This document shows, piece after piece, positions 23,783 through 36,500 of a DNA stretch of 64,000 bases; position 1 is the first letter of the stretch; every line of letters starts with the position of its first letter. Made by a program: the position numbers and the translations under genes. The notes beneath the pieces were generated by a model. It ran no database searches. It was not told the origin of the DNA and saw only the letters and a program-made list of their open reading frames with translations. Source of the stretch: Voacanga thouarsii (Eukaryota; Streptophyta; Magnoliopsida; Gentianales; Apocynaceae); contig JANUWF010001659.1 in NCBI GenBank assembly GCA_026120185.1, positions 5,084,001-5,148,000 on the forward strand, in the 5' to 3' direction.

Positions 23783-25425
23783 TCAAACATACCTCTTTTG
23801 CAACTCAGGATACTTCCGTTTAACCCACTCTTCTGACTCCCATGTGGCATCCTGCGTGCCATGGTGCTCCCTCTGAATCTTAACCATCGGTATCTATTGC
23901 ATCGGAGAGTCTTGACACTGCGGTCCACTATTCGCACAGGCTTCTCCACATAGCTCAGGTCTAGCTGCAACACTCACGGTTCATCATTCAATACATGACC
24001 GGGATCCACGTTATACTTCTTCAATTGTGACACATGAAACACATCATGGATTCCCGTCAACCCATCTGGCAGGTCTAATCGGTAAGCTACCGGTCCAATC
24101 CTTTCCTTAATCGAAAACGGTCCCAAATATCTCGGATTCAATTTCCCGCCTTTCAGATGATTCAAAATTCCTCTGTTTGGCGTAAACTTCAAAAACACGC
24201 TGTCCCCGACTTGAAATTCTAATTCCCTTTGCCGGTTGTCCGCATAGCTTTTCTGCCGACTCTGAGCCACCTTTAACCTTTCCCTGATCAATTTCACTTT
24301 ATCCAATATTTCTTGGACACATACTTCTCCGATTAGACCAACTCCAATACAACGGTACCTGACATTTGTGCCCATACAAAGCCTTATACGGTGCCATCCT
24401 GATCGAAGCTTGGTAACTGTTGCTATACGATAATTCTGCATACGGTACACACTCTATCCATTTATCTCCATAGTCCAAAACACACGCTCTCAGCATATCT
24501 TCCAATATCTGTATCATCCTCTCTGACTGCCCATCGGTCTGCGGATGTGCCGTCGTACTAAATTTCAGATTCGACCCCATTGCTTCCTGAAACTTTCTCC
24601 AGAAATGAGACGTAAACTTTGGGTCTCGATCTAACACTATGCTTGAAGGCACTCCTTGTAGTCGGACGATCTCTCGAACATAAGTCTGAGCCAGCTTCTC
24701 CATCGAGTCCCTCACATTCACCTGTATAAAATGGGCCGACTTGGTTAGTCGATCCACCACTACCCATATGGCGTCATTTTGATTCCTTGACATGGGAAGC
24801 CCGGTGACAAAATCCATAGTCACCTCTTCCCATTTCCATTCCGGTACCGGCAATGGCTGCAATAGTCCCGCTGACTTCTTATGCTCCGCTTTGACATTTT
24901 AGCAGTTATGACAATTTCGAGACATACTTGACCACATCTCACTTCAGTCCGGACCACCAATAGGCTCTCTTCAAGTCCTAATACATCTTGACTTCCCCGG
25001 GAGGAATGGCGTACTTGCTTTTGTGCGCTTCTTCCAAAATTCGGTCCTTTAATTGCTGCTCTCCGGGTATACACAACCGATCCCTGAAATGTAGAACTTC
25101 TATCTCGTCTCGACGGAATTCACTGCCGGGCCGCTTTAGCTCCTTGTCCTTGAAAAGCTGAAACTCGACATTGCCTTTGCTGAGCTTCCACGATTTCCCT
25201 TCTCAAATTCGGCACCAACTTCAAATTGCTTATAATAATCCCTTTGTGTTGCACTTCCACCCTTCTGTCCAAAACATCCTGCACCGCTTGCATTTCCTGC
25301 ACCATTAACCTGGCCATCCCAACTTTTCTGCATAGGGAATCCGCCACCACGTTGGCCTTCCCGGGATGGTAGTTGATCGGGCAACAATATTCTTCTAAGA
25401 ATTCCATCCTCCTTCGCTGCCTCAA
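23783..25425 (-). pseudogene. B copy 2 pol: integrase and chromodomain-like tail
   Basis: The integrase core at 24299-24862 is open and has all expected elements: EEVTMDFVTGLP (first Asp), IVLDRDPKFTSHFWRKF (second Asp) and AHPQTDGQSERMIQ (Glu). The C-terminal part at 23974-24450 has FQVGDSVFLKFTPNRGIL and DGLTGIHDVFHVSQLKKYN, and the tail near 23783-23973 is chromodomain-like. The zinc-binding region (about 24890-25050) is damaged: stops and a frame change where copy 1 reads cleanly. A deletion of about 25 bases near 24330 removes the segment encoding DGHVSK in copy 1. The natural stop is at 23783-23785. Inactive overall, but with a complete DDE triad. Confidence 0.88.
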
Positions 25426-25706
25426 GTTCAGATCCTTTTGGGTGAAGATATACTTCAGACTTTTATAGTCGGTGAATACCTCGTATTCGGCTCCCTATAG
25501 GTAGTGTCGCCATTTCTTTAGGCGAACACTATAGTTGCCAGCTCCAAATCATGAGTGGGATAGTTGACTTCATGAGGTCTCAGCTTCCGAGAAGCGTAAG
25601 CAATCACCTTCCGGTCCTGCATCAACACTGCTCCCAGTCCTTCTTTCAAAGCGTCAGTATATAGCGCGTAACGTTTCCCTTCCTCCGGTAGACTTAATAC
25701 CGGTGC
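25426..25706 (-). pseudogene. B copy 2 RNase H segment (broken)
   Basis: The segment between the RT ORF and the integrase region aligns with the copy 1 RNase H (18720-18990). An in-frame stop near 25709 ends the RT ORF before it, and a one-base deletion near 25524 disrupts the TIVFALKKW part. No intact frame remains. Confidence 0.7.
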
Positions 25707-27224
25707 TCACATCAGTCTGCGCTTCAATTCATGAAAACTTTTCTTGTAATTCTCATTCCACACAAATGGAACACCTTTTCGCAATAATCGGGTCATTGGC
25801 GATGCAAGTGTCGAAAATCCCTTGCTAAATCTTCGGTAGTAACCAGCCAGTCCCAAGAAACTCCGGATCTCAGTGATACTCTCCGGCTGCTTGCAGTCCG
25901 ATACTGCTTCAACCATTGCTGGGTCCACATTGATTCCCTCATTGGTCACTACGTGGCCAAGGAATGCCACACTGTCTATCCAAAATTCGCATTTCCTGAA
26001 CTTGGCGTACAGTTTGTGCTCCCGATGCTTCTCCAGTACGAGCTTCAGATGCTCTGCATACTCCTCCGAACTCTTGGAGTAGATCAAAATGTCGTCGATG
26101 AAGACCACCACGAACTTGTCCAGATAAGGTCGGAATACTCGGTGCATCAGGTCCATGAATACTGCTGAAGCGTTAGTCACCCCGAACGGCATCACCACGA
26201 ACTCGTAGTGTCCATATATGGTGTTAAAGGCTGCCCTGGGAATATCTTCCTCTCTTATCCGCACCTGGTAGTACCTTTGCCTCAGATCCAACTTAGAGTA
26301 GCAACTGGATTCTTGCAACTGGTCGAATAGTTTGTCAATCAACGGTAAGGGATATTTGTTCTTGATCGTCAAGTTGTTCAACCCTCGGTAGTCGATGCAT
26401 AGCCTCAGAGTTCCGTCCTTCTTCTTTACAAATAGGGCAGGCGCTTCCCAGGGCGACGTGCTCGGCCTGATATAGCCTTGACTCACTAACTCCACCAACT
26501 GCTCTTTCAACTCTTTCAACTCTGTCGGTGGCATCCGGTATGGAGTTCGCGATACTGGTTCCGTTCCTGGAACTAAGTCGATGGTGAATTCCACTTCTCG
26601 GCTAGGGGGTAGAGAATCAAGCTCCGCCAAAAACACATCGGGAAAATCCTTCACTACTTCTGGGTCTTCCAAAGTGCACTGGTCCTTCGGCTTGTTTATT
26701 ACGTAACCCAGGTACCCATGACACCCTTGCTTTAACAATTTCTGGGCTTTAGCCCCCGCAATAAAATACTTACATTCTTTCACCTTCTTTCCATTAAATT
26801 CCAATACATCACATCCTGGCCTAACGAACTGGACTGTCTTATTTTTACAGTCTACCCTAGCCCCATGCTTGGCTAGCCAGTCCATTCCCAAGATCAAGTC
26901 ATAATCCTCAATGTCTAATACTATCAAATCCCCCTCCAACCTTTCTCTCCCCACATTAACTTTACACTCCCTTACATACTGATCCGCTTGCACCATTTTC
27001 CCCAGAGGTGTGCTTACCTCTAAAATGAAAGATAGCTCCACTCCATCCCAACCCAAATGACATGCACACAACTTGTTTATATAGGAATGATTAGAGTAAG
27101 GATCAATCAAAGCATTAATGGAACGTCCTTGAATAGTGAACGTACTTTCCACCACCGCTGCATTGGACCCAACTTCCTCTTTGTTGAGAGCGAACACCTT
27201 GGCCTTCACTAGCGGCTTTGGCAC
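25707..27224 (-). CDS. B copy 2 protease-reverse transcriptase, longest open segment
   Basis: 505 codons stay open through the protease (residues ~20-180: [28 protein letters not shown]), the linker ([20 protein letters not shown]) and RT. RT contains [52 protein letters not shown], the catalytic [11 protein letters not shown] near residue 390, and the connection [11 protein letters not shown]. The frame ends by a stop at the start of RNase H. Both RT catalytic Asp residues are present, but the protease active site has Tyr in place of Gly. It is listed as CDS because it is open; the first Met is arbitrary, since the natural product is a gag-pol polyprotein, and the copy is not expected to function. 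Confidence 0.85.
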   Translation of the reverse strand: MPKPLVKAKVFALNKEEVGSNAAVVESTFTIQGRSINALIDPYSNHSYINKLCACHLGWDGVELSFILEVSTPLGKMVQADQYVRECKVNVGRERLEGDLIVLDIEDYDLILGMDWLAKHGARVDCKNKTVQFVRPGCDVLEFNGKKVKECKYFIAGAKAQKLLKQGCHGYLGYVINKPKDQCTLEDPEVVKDFPDVFLAELDSLPPSREVEFTIDLVPGTEPVSRTPYRMPPTELKELKEQLVELVSQGYIRPSTSPWEAPALFVKKKDGTLRLCIDYRGLNNLTIKNKYPLPLIDKLFDQLQESSCYSKLDLRQRYYQVRIREEDIPRAAFNTIYGHYEFVVMPFGVTNASAVFMDLMHRVFRPYLDKFVVVFIDDILIYSKSSEEYAEHLKLVLEKHREHKLYAKFRKCEFWIDSVAFLGHVVTNEGINVDPAMVEAVSDCKQPESITEIRSFLGLAGYYRRFSKGFSTLASPMTRLLRKGVPFVWNENYKKSFHELKRRLM

Positions 27225-28300
27225 TCCATTCCCGGATGCTCCCGTAGGGTTGGCTCGGTTGGGCCCCAGGTTCTGAGCTGGGTTTCCTTGCCCGACTCAG
27301 TGCAATTTGGGGCAGGAGTTCCTCAAGTGGTTCGGGTCGCCACAGTGATAGCACTTTCTCTCACCACCCTTAGACCAATAATTCCTCTCGGTGTGGCCTT
27401 TCCTTGCACACTGCCTGCATGATGGGAGATTCGGGGCAGGTCCACTCGATGTTGTCCGGGCTTGCTTCCCCCGGTTCTGCCATTGGTGGTTGGCGGGGCG
27501 CTTGTGGGGTTGCGGTCTTGGGAATTATCCTTGCAGCTGTCTCGGCAGCTGGAAGGGTTTTAATGCCATCCTGCTGCGATCCTCATTTTCCATCCAAGTA
27601 GCTGCGTCTACAGCCCCCGTATAGGTTGTCGGCGGGGCAGGTGCCAATGCTCTCCTCAACTCCGATCTCTACCCCTTGACGAATTGTCTCGTCCTATTCT
27701 GCCCAGTGTCGACCAATCACTTGCAGTACTTGGACAACTGAGTGAACCGGGCCACGTACTGGGCTACCGACATGCTTTCCTGCCTCAGATTCTAAAATTC
27801 GTCCTCTCGCTTCTCCACAATCCACAGTGGAATGTACTCCGCCCTAAAGGCTTCCATGAACTTAGACAACGTCCATTCCTGCTCGTCCATCTCCCAATCA
27901 TCTTGGACCCACTGCCACCATTCTCGAGCTGGTCCTCTCAATCAGAAAGTTGCAAACTTAACCATCTGCTCCTTGGTGTACTGGAGCGTCGCGAATATGT
28001 CCTCCAACTGTTCAACTTACTACTCTGCCTTCTAATCTTGTTCCGCTTTGCCCAGGAAGACGGGCGGCAGAAACTTCAGGAACCTCTCTAGGGCCTTATC
28101 TTCACCCCTCGGGTTTCGTCGCTCGGTCATTAACTGCAAAATCTGGGCTATCTTGCTGAATGACTAGCCCATGGTCACATCAACTAGAACTTCAGACCTT
28201 AATCCCATATCCGAACCATTCAATTCACCCCAGTTGGGTGCCACTTGATCGACTTCCGGAACTCTTCCCCTGCTGTAGCCGCACGACGCTTGGGTGCCAT
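27225..28300 (-). pseudogene. B copy 2 gag (broken)
   Basis: The start ATG at 28298-28300 and the order match copy 1. The C-terminal zinc knuckle region near 27340-27380 is recognisable but altered (CYHCGDPNHLRNSC). The same TGA as in copy 1 follows the CPKLH segment near 27297-27299. The gag core (27700-28090) aligns with 20990-21380 but carries stops and frame changes. Because copies 1 and 2 share the TGA while element A has a sense codon, the TGA is older than the duplication or typical of the subfamily. Confidence 0.85.
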
Positions 28301-28556
28301 TCTAAACAACACCCCGGATGATAAGTGTATGCATTTAAGGGTCAAATCATTTTAGTTGTACTTGCATGCATAATCAAATAGATGTAAACAGTAAGTATAT
28401 GTAAATTTTAGCTAAGGAATAAATTCTCTTTCAAAAATGGACTTGTATAAATTAAAAAATTGATAGAAAGAAGAATTAAAAATCCTTGTCATAAAAGTTC
28501 TCGAAAAAAAAAACAGTAAACAAATAAACATCCAAATCAAAAGAACTCCTAGTCCT

Positions 28557-29087
28557 CTAATCCTCATCGGAACCCTCATCATCAGCCTCATACAACCATC
28601 CCCCAGAGTCCTTGGAAAAATCTACCCCATTCCCGCTAGCAAATCCCCCCATTAGCTCCTTCCCAAGGTGCCTAGAACTCTCCCCGGGCTCCACTCGGCT
28701 GGAAGAAGGAAGGAAAGAAGGCCTAGACGGAGACTCATAGTCTATCTCCCTCGGGTCATCGCTATCTACTGCTAAGTCCACCTCGGGATTAGGAGGGTGG
28801 GGTTCAGGCTCCACTATCATCACCTCATCCTCACTATCTAAGTTTATGTCAATCATCGGAATTGGGGGTGGCTCCATGATCTGGACCTTGTCATCACTGC
28901 TATTCTCCATAGGGTTAATCTCATCATCAGTGTTATCTTCCATAGGGATAACCTCATCATCACTGTTATCCTCTATGGGGATAACTGGCTGAGGGGTAGG
29001 TTAGGGAACAGGAAGGTCCTCTGGGTCTAGTAGGATAGGCGGGTGCCACTGTTGCCCTTTACTCGCTGTCCTAAGCAGTCTAACCAT
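28557..29087 (-). pseudogene. B copy 2 extra acidic ORF with one nonsense codon
   Basis: The full frame runs from an ATG at 29085-29087 (MVRLLRTASKGQQW) to the stop at 28557-28559, about 176 codons. One TAA (CAA in copy 1) lies near codon 30; downstream of it an ORF of 128 codons remains open. The N-terminal half has three tandem ~11-residue units (IPIEDNSDDEV, IPMEDNTDDEI, NPMENSSDDKV) where element A has one. Then come IPMIDINLDSEDE, EVMIVEPEP and NPEVDLAVDSDD, and a C terminus DDEGSDED. The V-I-D-L cores of element A are degenerate here. The function is unknown. Confidence 0.7.
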
Positions 29088-29166
29088 CCTACAGCATTAA
29101 CAAGTTAGGTTAGATAAAGATTTAGACTTAAAGAAATAGCACAAATACTATCAATAATTACCTAAA

Positions 29167-29183
29167 CCTAGTCTCTGATACCA
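29167..29183 (-). promoter_or_regulatory. primer-binding site of element B
   Basis: The minus strand reads TGGTATCAGAGACTAGG, eleven bases identical to the initiator-Met PBS, two bases from the LTR edge at 29186. Confidence 0.85.
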
Positions 29184-31584
29184 CTTGTAACACCCCGCTA
29201 CCTAGGCCTGCCAGGGCCGGGGATGTCGCCCCGTCCAAAGGACAAGGGGTCTTTATAACTAGGTCACACAAATGAAATAGCGGAATATAAATGATACTTG
29301 AACTTAAAATTTATTACATCCCAAAATAATTATCAATCCAAGAATAATTCCAAAAATACCAAAAATAAATCCGTAATAAAATTTATCCATTCTCATCTTC
29401 CCAAAACATTACACAAAAATAAATCATTAGAAAATCTTCCAAAGCAGGTATAATCTAGCTACTCATTCCCACAATAGGATCGACCTGAAATCATAGCAAA
29501 TGATGGTGAGACAGAAATCTCAGTACTTTGGGTGTTCAGTGTAAACAGTTCGTGAATGCAAAGTATAAAATTCTTTATAAGAGATCATTGACAAGCAATA
29601 AACATCAGTCAAAATCAAGAGTGGTGTTTTGGCATTTCCTGCCATACATAATTTATAAACTCAACCACTCGAAAGGAAAGGATTACGGGTTACCACACGT
29701 TGGGCCCCATAACCGAATAGTCAGCATGCCACACTTTGTGCATACCGCCGGTCAGAATTCCACACTTTGTGTAGACTGAAAAAAGTAGGTGATCAGCCTA
29801 CTGGGCAAGATACTCCTCCTTCTCTATACCCAAACAACAACCGGGTGTCCATTCCGACTAAACACAGTCACTTGACTGAAAAAGAGCACTGCTAGCTCAG
29901 ACCGGCACGACTTACTGGACTATCGTCTCATCCGGGAAAGACTCATCCCTCAGAGGCGACCACCTACTGAGAGACTTACCCTAATCCCTCAAAGACTAGC
30001 CCAGTAGTCCACCCTTATTGAGTACTCAACATAACATATCCCACTTGGGAAAACAAAAATGAACAAAACATAGTTCCACTTAAACATGGCAATTAAGGGT
30101 TTCCAAAGTCTTTGTTAAAATCAATTTTAGAAAGATTTTTGAATTTGAATAAATCTGCTTATTGGTTTTCAAATAATTTGTTTGACGGAAATAAGACCGG
30201 AGACAATCCTTAATTGCCTTTACAAAGATGAGTCCCCATGCACTCTACAGTTAGCTTGCTATAATTAAACACTTTTCATCAATCAAGTTGTATTCAAGAG
30301 CTTACCCGATTCTTGCTCACAAAGAAATGGTCTCCAACTGCTGACCTAACCCCGCATGGGCAAATACAAACCACAATCAAACTCAAGCCAAAATTCACTT
30401 TCTCAATTTAAACAACTCAACTTACTACTATATGATTCTAGCGTCCCAAGCTTTAAGGCCAAACAATAAGTACATAGGTTTATAAGCTAAGGATAATTTG
30501 ATATTTAAAATAATTAATGTTTTGGGAAATAAGTACTAATAAGTTAAAGGTTTAAATATTGCTAAGAAAATTTAGAGTTTATTTGATGAAGAGTCTTAGG
30601 TGGTTTTTAGGAAAAATAATGATTTATTAATAATTTAGCTGTTAGAAAATAATTGATAACTAAAGTTAGTTGAAAATGAATTTTAATGAGCCTTTCTAGG
30701 AAAATAATAAATATGTTTTAATATGTTTTGATTAAAAGATAATAATTAAATTTTAATAATAAGTATTTTACTAATTGTGATTATTTCAAAAAAAAAAGGC
30801 TTTACTTGATTTCATTATTTTTATATAATCTCGATATATTTTATTTTTCTATCAAAACTATTATTTATTTGACTAAAATATCCTTTATATATATAATAAT
30901 CCAAATCCACCCTTCCTAGGGTTTTTTTGAAATTACTAGCAAAATCATATTATTAAATATTTTATTCATGAAATAAAAATTAGCTTAGGGACAATAAGAT
31001 CATGATCATATTTCCATAGCTATTCACAATTATGAACATATACAATCCTTCAATTCATCAAATCATCCAAATCATGCATACAAGCATAGATCTCAATTTA
31101 TCAAGACATAATCTAACCCTTACTAGCATAAATATGATCATGGCTTCAACAATCCAACATGAACATAAATCCTATTCCCCAAAGGTGACATAATCTCTAG
31201 TATACTTATTCATGCAGGCATGCATTAAACCTCAAATCATCATACAATCAACCAAGATAGTCCATCCATGCATAAATCCCATCTCCTTCATATTCATACA
31301 TATATTCATGCTTCAATCTCAACAATACATACTCAAATCCTATCCACAATCCACCTTCTATCAACATCATCCTAGAGACATGAATCTAGAATTAAAAGAA
31401 GGGTTAAAAGAAAGCTTACTTACTTTATGAATTCCCTTGAAGGAGTTTTGAATAAGTCTCAACTTCTAGACGCCTAAATCCAACCAAAGAAGGTGAAGGA
31501 AGAATGACCATTGGAGAAGAAACCATCTGGCCAAGGAGGAGAGAGATTCGGCCAAGAGAGAGAGAGAGACCATTAGTGGGTTTA

Positions 31585-31587
31585 TAC

Positions 31588-31626
<39 letters not shown>
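31585..31626. repeat. (TACA)n(TA)n microsatellite in the right B LTR
   Basis: Three TACA units then roughly fourteen TA units. The left LTR has only about four TA units at the aligned position (15116-15125), so the expansion followed LTR divergence. Confidence 0.9.
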
Positions 31627-31628
<2 letters not shown>

Positions 31629-33149
31629 TTGGAGATCACGATTAGAGAAGACGGAGTTGTTAGAACAAACCTACCTTGATGGTGTTCTTGAGCCTTCACA
31701 AAATTTTTGGTTTTTGATCTAAACTAGCAAGTTGGATTTTGGAGTTTGATGTTAAGAATGGTGTTGATGGACTCACGGCAGTGAGTAGATGAATTCTAGA
31801 GTTTTAGAAGTATTTTAAAGTGATTTGGATAGGTATTAGGTGAAAGGAAGAAGTAGGTGTTCTTGGTGTGTTGTGTATTCTTGAAGGTTGAAGGGAATAG
31901 AGAGTTTTTGGATGGAGGTTGCCAAAATTCTGAAGAGATTAGGGCTGGCTGAAATTTTTGTAGGGTTTAGGAAGGTGATTCTCTGATTTGGAAGAGAAAA
32001 GGAAAGGCTAGTTGTTGGAATCCTTGAAGAATATTTTTGAGAAGCAAAATTGGAAACTAAATATTCAAGAATATCTTTGATTCTTAGAGAGCTTTTGGAA
32101 GTCTGCCATGGCCGAATTTTTGTGGAGTGTTTCTGCTGGATGAAAGCTGATTGAAGAGGGGTAATGGTGACCGAAAAGATGGAGTGAAATGGTGAGGAAT
32201 ATGTCTGGTTGTTTGAGGAACATTTTATGGAAGGTTGCTAAATTATGGTGGCTGGAATTTTGGTAACTAATCAAGCATGATTGAAGAGATTTGTTGGAGC
32301 GATTTTCTGGCAGCCTTGTTTGGATTTTTCGTGAAGAACTTAGGGAGGATAATGGAGTTAAGTTAATGGAGGTTTAAGGGTGGTTTGTGCAGAAAAAGGA
32401 TGGAGTTTCGGCTATGAGAGAATTAGAAAACAAAGCTGGAAAAACTACTGCACAGTATTTTTCGCAATGCTGGAATTTTTTTTTCTGGGCAGTTTTAGCT
32501 GCCATCTTTCCAACCAATTTGCATAGGTTTTGAAGGGGAGTTTCAAGGGTTTTAAAGGCTGGTTTCCAGCCTTCTTCATAGAAGAAAAACATGGCTAAGG
32601 TGCTGAACAAAAACTGGAAAAAAACAGCTTGGTTTCGGACGTCCAAAGCTGCGATTTGCCTAGGGATTTTTCTGGTTTTGCACCAACTTTGTGCAGTCCG
32701 AAAATGGTCAGAGAAATTCAGGTTGCAAGCTGATCCAAAAGGCCATTTTTTTGGCAGCATTTAGGAGGGAATATTAGCTAAGAGTTTTGACAACTTGAAG
32801 GCACAAGAAGCTGGAAAATTTCAGTTCATTCCAAGAAGGAAGATGAACCTAGCTAGAATGAATTTTTAGAAAGTTCACTAAAGGGATTTAACCCCTTGGA
32901 ATCTTTCACATCTCCTCCACATTTTTAGACCATAAAATGTCTTCCACTAAGACATTTTGATTCTACAAAGCCACAGCACTTCACTGGAATTTCTAGAATG
33001 AAATTGGCTAGAACAATTTGAACAAATTAATGAATTGAGAAATAGGAAAATTAAGGATCAAGAAGAAATTAATTCCTCTTAGGAATTTTGTGTAGAACAA
33101 ATGAGTAGGATTTGAAGACTCCTATCATGCCTCTCGTAGGACAACATCT

Positions 33150-33305
33150 ATACACTACTCCAAACACCACTAAGGCCGAAAATGATACTTCCCAAGTAAA
33201 AAGAAAATTTAACCAAGCTAAAGCTCCTATGATGGAATTTGAACCCACAACCTCAAGAATTAATTCTAAGGCTCTAACCATTAAACCACAACAACTCTTG
33301 TTCTT
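33150..33305 (-). repeat. tRNA-like / SINE-like insertion in the right B LTR
   Basis: Third copy of the insertion seen at 16634-16788, with box A TGGTTTAATGG and box B GGTTCAAATTCC on the minus strand both intact. Confidence 0.55.
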
Positions 33306-33542
33306 ATTTTCCCTCAAAAAAATATTTTCTTATTCAATCCTCAAGTTGTCTCCCTTTTTCCACCTCAAGCAAAAATTACTATTTTGCTCTTCTCAAGCAA
33401 TACTCACAACCAAGTCTTCGAGACAATAAAACTCTAATCCAAAGCATAGAAAATCATTTAAAAATATATTTAAATATGCAATATATTATGATATGCATCC
33501 CAACCCCCTCACTCTAAGGTTGGTTTTGACTGGGGTTTCATA

Positions 33543-33547
33543 GGTAT
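33543..33547. repeat. right target-site duplication of element B (ggtat)
   Basis: Exact copy of 12701-12705. Confidence 0.9.
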
Positions 33548-36500
33548 GGCCTACAGGACTGTCATCCTATCCAGGAAGGACTCACCTCTCGGAGATGACC
33601 ACCTACTGAGAGACTTATCCTATCCCTTCAAAGACTAGTTTTAGCAGTCTACCCTCATTGAGTACCCAATATTGTTTGTCCTACATGGGAGAAGAAAGAT
33701 CATTCAATGATTCACTTGGAAATATCAGTTATGGTTTACAAAATTCTTGCCAAAGTTAGGTTTTTAAGAAAAGAGTAGCGATTTGTATATAATTGTTTGT
33801 TTAACTTTAAATGGTTTGCTTGACTGAAACGAAAATGAAAATTGTTCATAATTGCCTTTACAGTACAAATACTCATATACATTGAGTTTGACTTGCCACA
33901 ATAACATTGGTCTTCAATTGGTTTTATGTAGGAACTTACTTGATCTTTTGCTCTTCTTAAGTTCAAAAGTCTTCCAAGGTAGTTTAGGTCAACCTAATCC
34001 CGCTTTAGGTAAACATAAGGCATAAGATAATATCTAAACCATATTTGCCTTAAATAAATAATTCCTAGTTCAACTAGCCACATCAATAACTAACCATGAC
34101 CACAATGTCTTATACTTTAGTACTAGTCGATAAAGTATTTTATAAAATAAAACTAGCTTGATAAGTTAAAATAAATAATAATAAGCTATAGTTTCAAATA
34201 ATAAATAATGAGTAATATTGCTAATAAATAAAATTAGTGTTAAATAATGGATAATAATAAATCCTAAATAATATTGGTAAATTGTAATATTTAAATAATA
34301 TTATTATAAATAATTAATTTTAATTAATAATTAATAGAAAATCGAATAACCAATAAAATTAATAAAAATGATATATACTTAATTTTTAATTAATAAATAA
34401 TATAAAATTTTTAATATAACTAATATTTATGCGTCTAGATAAAAGTTTTAGTATGCCTAACAAATATTATTAATGTGGTCTACAAAGTCATTTGATATTA
34501 ATTAATTCTAATATTTTATTATTTATTTTTATTAAAAAGATTTTATTTATTTAAATAATAAAATAATAATATTTGAAATAATCTACTATTTCAAACCTAT
34601 ACATTTTTTTTTTTCAAATTTTGTAGATTAAATTGAATAATAGTACTAATTAAATTAATAGTAATAATGTTAGTAAAAACAATTCCATAATTAATAAAAA
34701 ATAGTTCTTACAATAATTTTCTATTGTTAGAGAAGATCCATGAACATATTCTTGCATAATAACATGTTAATCTATCCATGAACATAGACATGGATTAGCA
34801 TATACTACAACATGGATGATCTTCTACTAGGCATAATATTATCTATGGCTTTATTGAAAAATAATATCATGAAAACCTAATCAACAATGGCGGCATAATA
34901 TCTAACTTGAATCAAAACTTCCATAAATCTCTTTAATCATGATGAACATATAGTGATTCTAAAGCAAATCCATATGGCACAACATTCATTCCAATTCTCA
35001 TGTCTTAACTCCTTCCTTTTCACCCACATACATATCCTCAACCCCTACTTTATTCAATCAACCTATCAACGTATGGAAGTCTTAATTCTGGGAATTAAAA
35101 GGAGATTAAGAAAGAAAAAATTGATTGATATTCATTTGATGAAAGATTTTCCTTGGTTAGTGAAGATCCTTGAGTGCTTGATGGCTTTTAGTGGTCCGAA
35201 AGTAGTCTAAGGTCGATCATCAACATTTTGGCCAAGAGAGAGAGTGTGTGTGATAGAGGAATGAATGAGAATAGAAATGGATAATAGAAGTTGAATAGAG
35301 GAAGAAGAACAAGAAGATTGTTGTTATTTTACCTTTTTGGTGTTCTTCGAATCTTCAATAAAAAAGGATGGTTTGATCCATTTGAAATTTCAACATTGTG
35401 TGTTTTGGTGTAATAAAGTACAAAAATGAAGAATATAGGTTGAATATTTATGATCTTGAGAGTTTGGGATTGATTGGAGGTGTTTAGGAGCGGTTTAGGC
35501 GTGAAGATGTGAAGTTTGAGTTCTTGGTGTTCTTGGTGTTTTTGAGAGAGTTTGAGAGGAGATGAATTCGTGTGTGTTTGGGATTGTGATGGCCGAATGG
35601 CTTAGACTAGGAGGAGATTTTGGTTATCCAAGAATGAGAGAAAGAGTTTCAAATTTTTTTAAAATTCAAATTGAGAGAAAAGTGGAGTTGTTTGAAGTAT
35701 AGGATTTGTTAGGAATGTTTCTTGTTCTTCAATGGTGTATGTCTGAATTAGCTATGTTTCAACTAAAGGATAGAGAGTTGTTGCAGACTTAAGGTGGGCT
35801 AAAAATAGCTATGAAATGGCAGAGGATTTTCTAGTTTTACAATTAGCTAAGTGAGTGTTTTAATGGAACAAAATCTGGAATTTAATTTAAAGTTTGAACG
35901 AGTTTGGATAGACTGAAGATAGGAGCTTTTTGAGGTATGATAATGAAATCCTATTACTCAAGGTTGGTAGGGAAGCCAAGATGTTTTGTTCATGGCTGTA
36001 CAGTGGCCAAAATTCAGTGAGGTTTGCTGAAGAATTTCAGCCTAAGCCTTGAAGAGACAAAGCTGGAAAAATTTCTAGGATTGAAGCACAAGAACACTTG
36101 GAATTGAAATGGTTTTGGTGCAGAATTTTTGGTCCACTTTGGCATGATTTTGCAGCCGGATTTTAAGGGTGTTTGAAGGTATTTTAATGGTGGTTTTCCA
36201 GCCTTCATCTTGAATAATAAGAGAGGAAGTTCCAATTGTTCATATGTTCTAACGGGTGGCTTCAAGTTCATGTTCAATGTTGCTACTTTGCTGGAAAAAA
36301 TTTTTGGTTTTGGATTATTTGCACAGCTCCGAAAATTCAAGGAATTTATGGCCTTCATCCTTACATAAAATGATTGGTTTTCTAGCAAGAATTAGGTAGG
36401 AAAACTTGCTGCAATTTTTGAAAACAGCCTTGAACAAAATGTGAAATTTTTTTCAGATTTTTAACCAAAAGATGAACAAGATGAAGATGGAGTTTTGAAG

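Larger units (their letters stand above)
12706..33542 (-). mobile_element. Ty3/gypsy element B, tandem dimer with deleted central LTR
   Basis: The layout along the plus strand is: LTR 12706-17025, internal 1 at 17026-22335, partial LTR 22336-23748, internal 2 at 23749-29185, LTR 29186-33542. A single ggtat TSD flanks the whole. The internal copies are similar in sequence and order and belong to the same family as element A. Such LTR-INT-LTR-INT-LTR units usually arise by unequal recombination between LTRs of one insertion. Here the central LTR later lost its first ~2.95 kb together with the PBS end of internal 1. Confidence 0.92.
29186..33542 (-). repeat. right LTR of element B (5' LTR of internal copy 2)
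   Basis: 4.36 kb, TGTAACACCCCGCTACC to TTTCATA (terminal TTTCACA with one change), followed at once by the TSD ggtat. It is closely similar to the left LTR, with a TA microsatellite expansion near 31600. Confidence 0.92.

Noticed and set aside
31466..31722. ORFs on both strands with runs of Ile/Tyr
   Set aside because: They are translations of the TA/TACA microsatellite and adjacent LTR sequence, not genes.
33069..33429. ORFs of 82 and 105 codons in the right B LTR (and the equivalent at 16595-16912)
   Set aside because: They lie over the tRNA-like insertion and differ among LTR copies by frame-breaking changes; typical artefacts of translating tRNA-like sequence.
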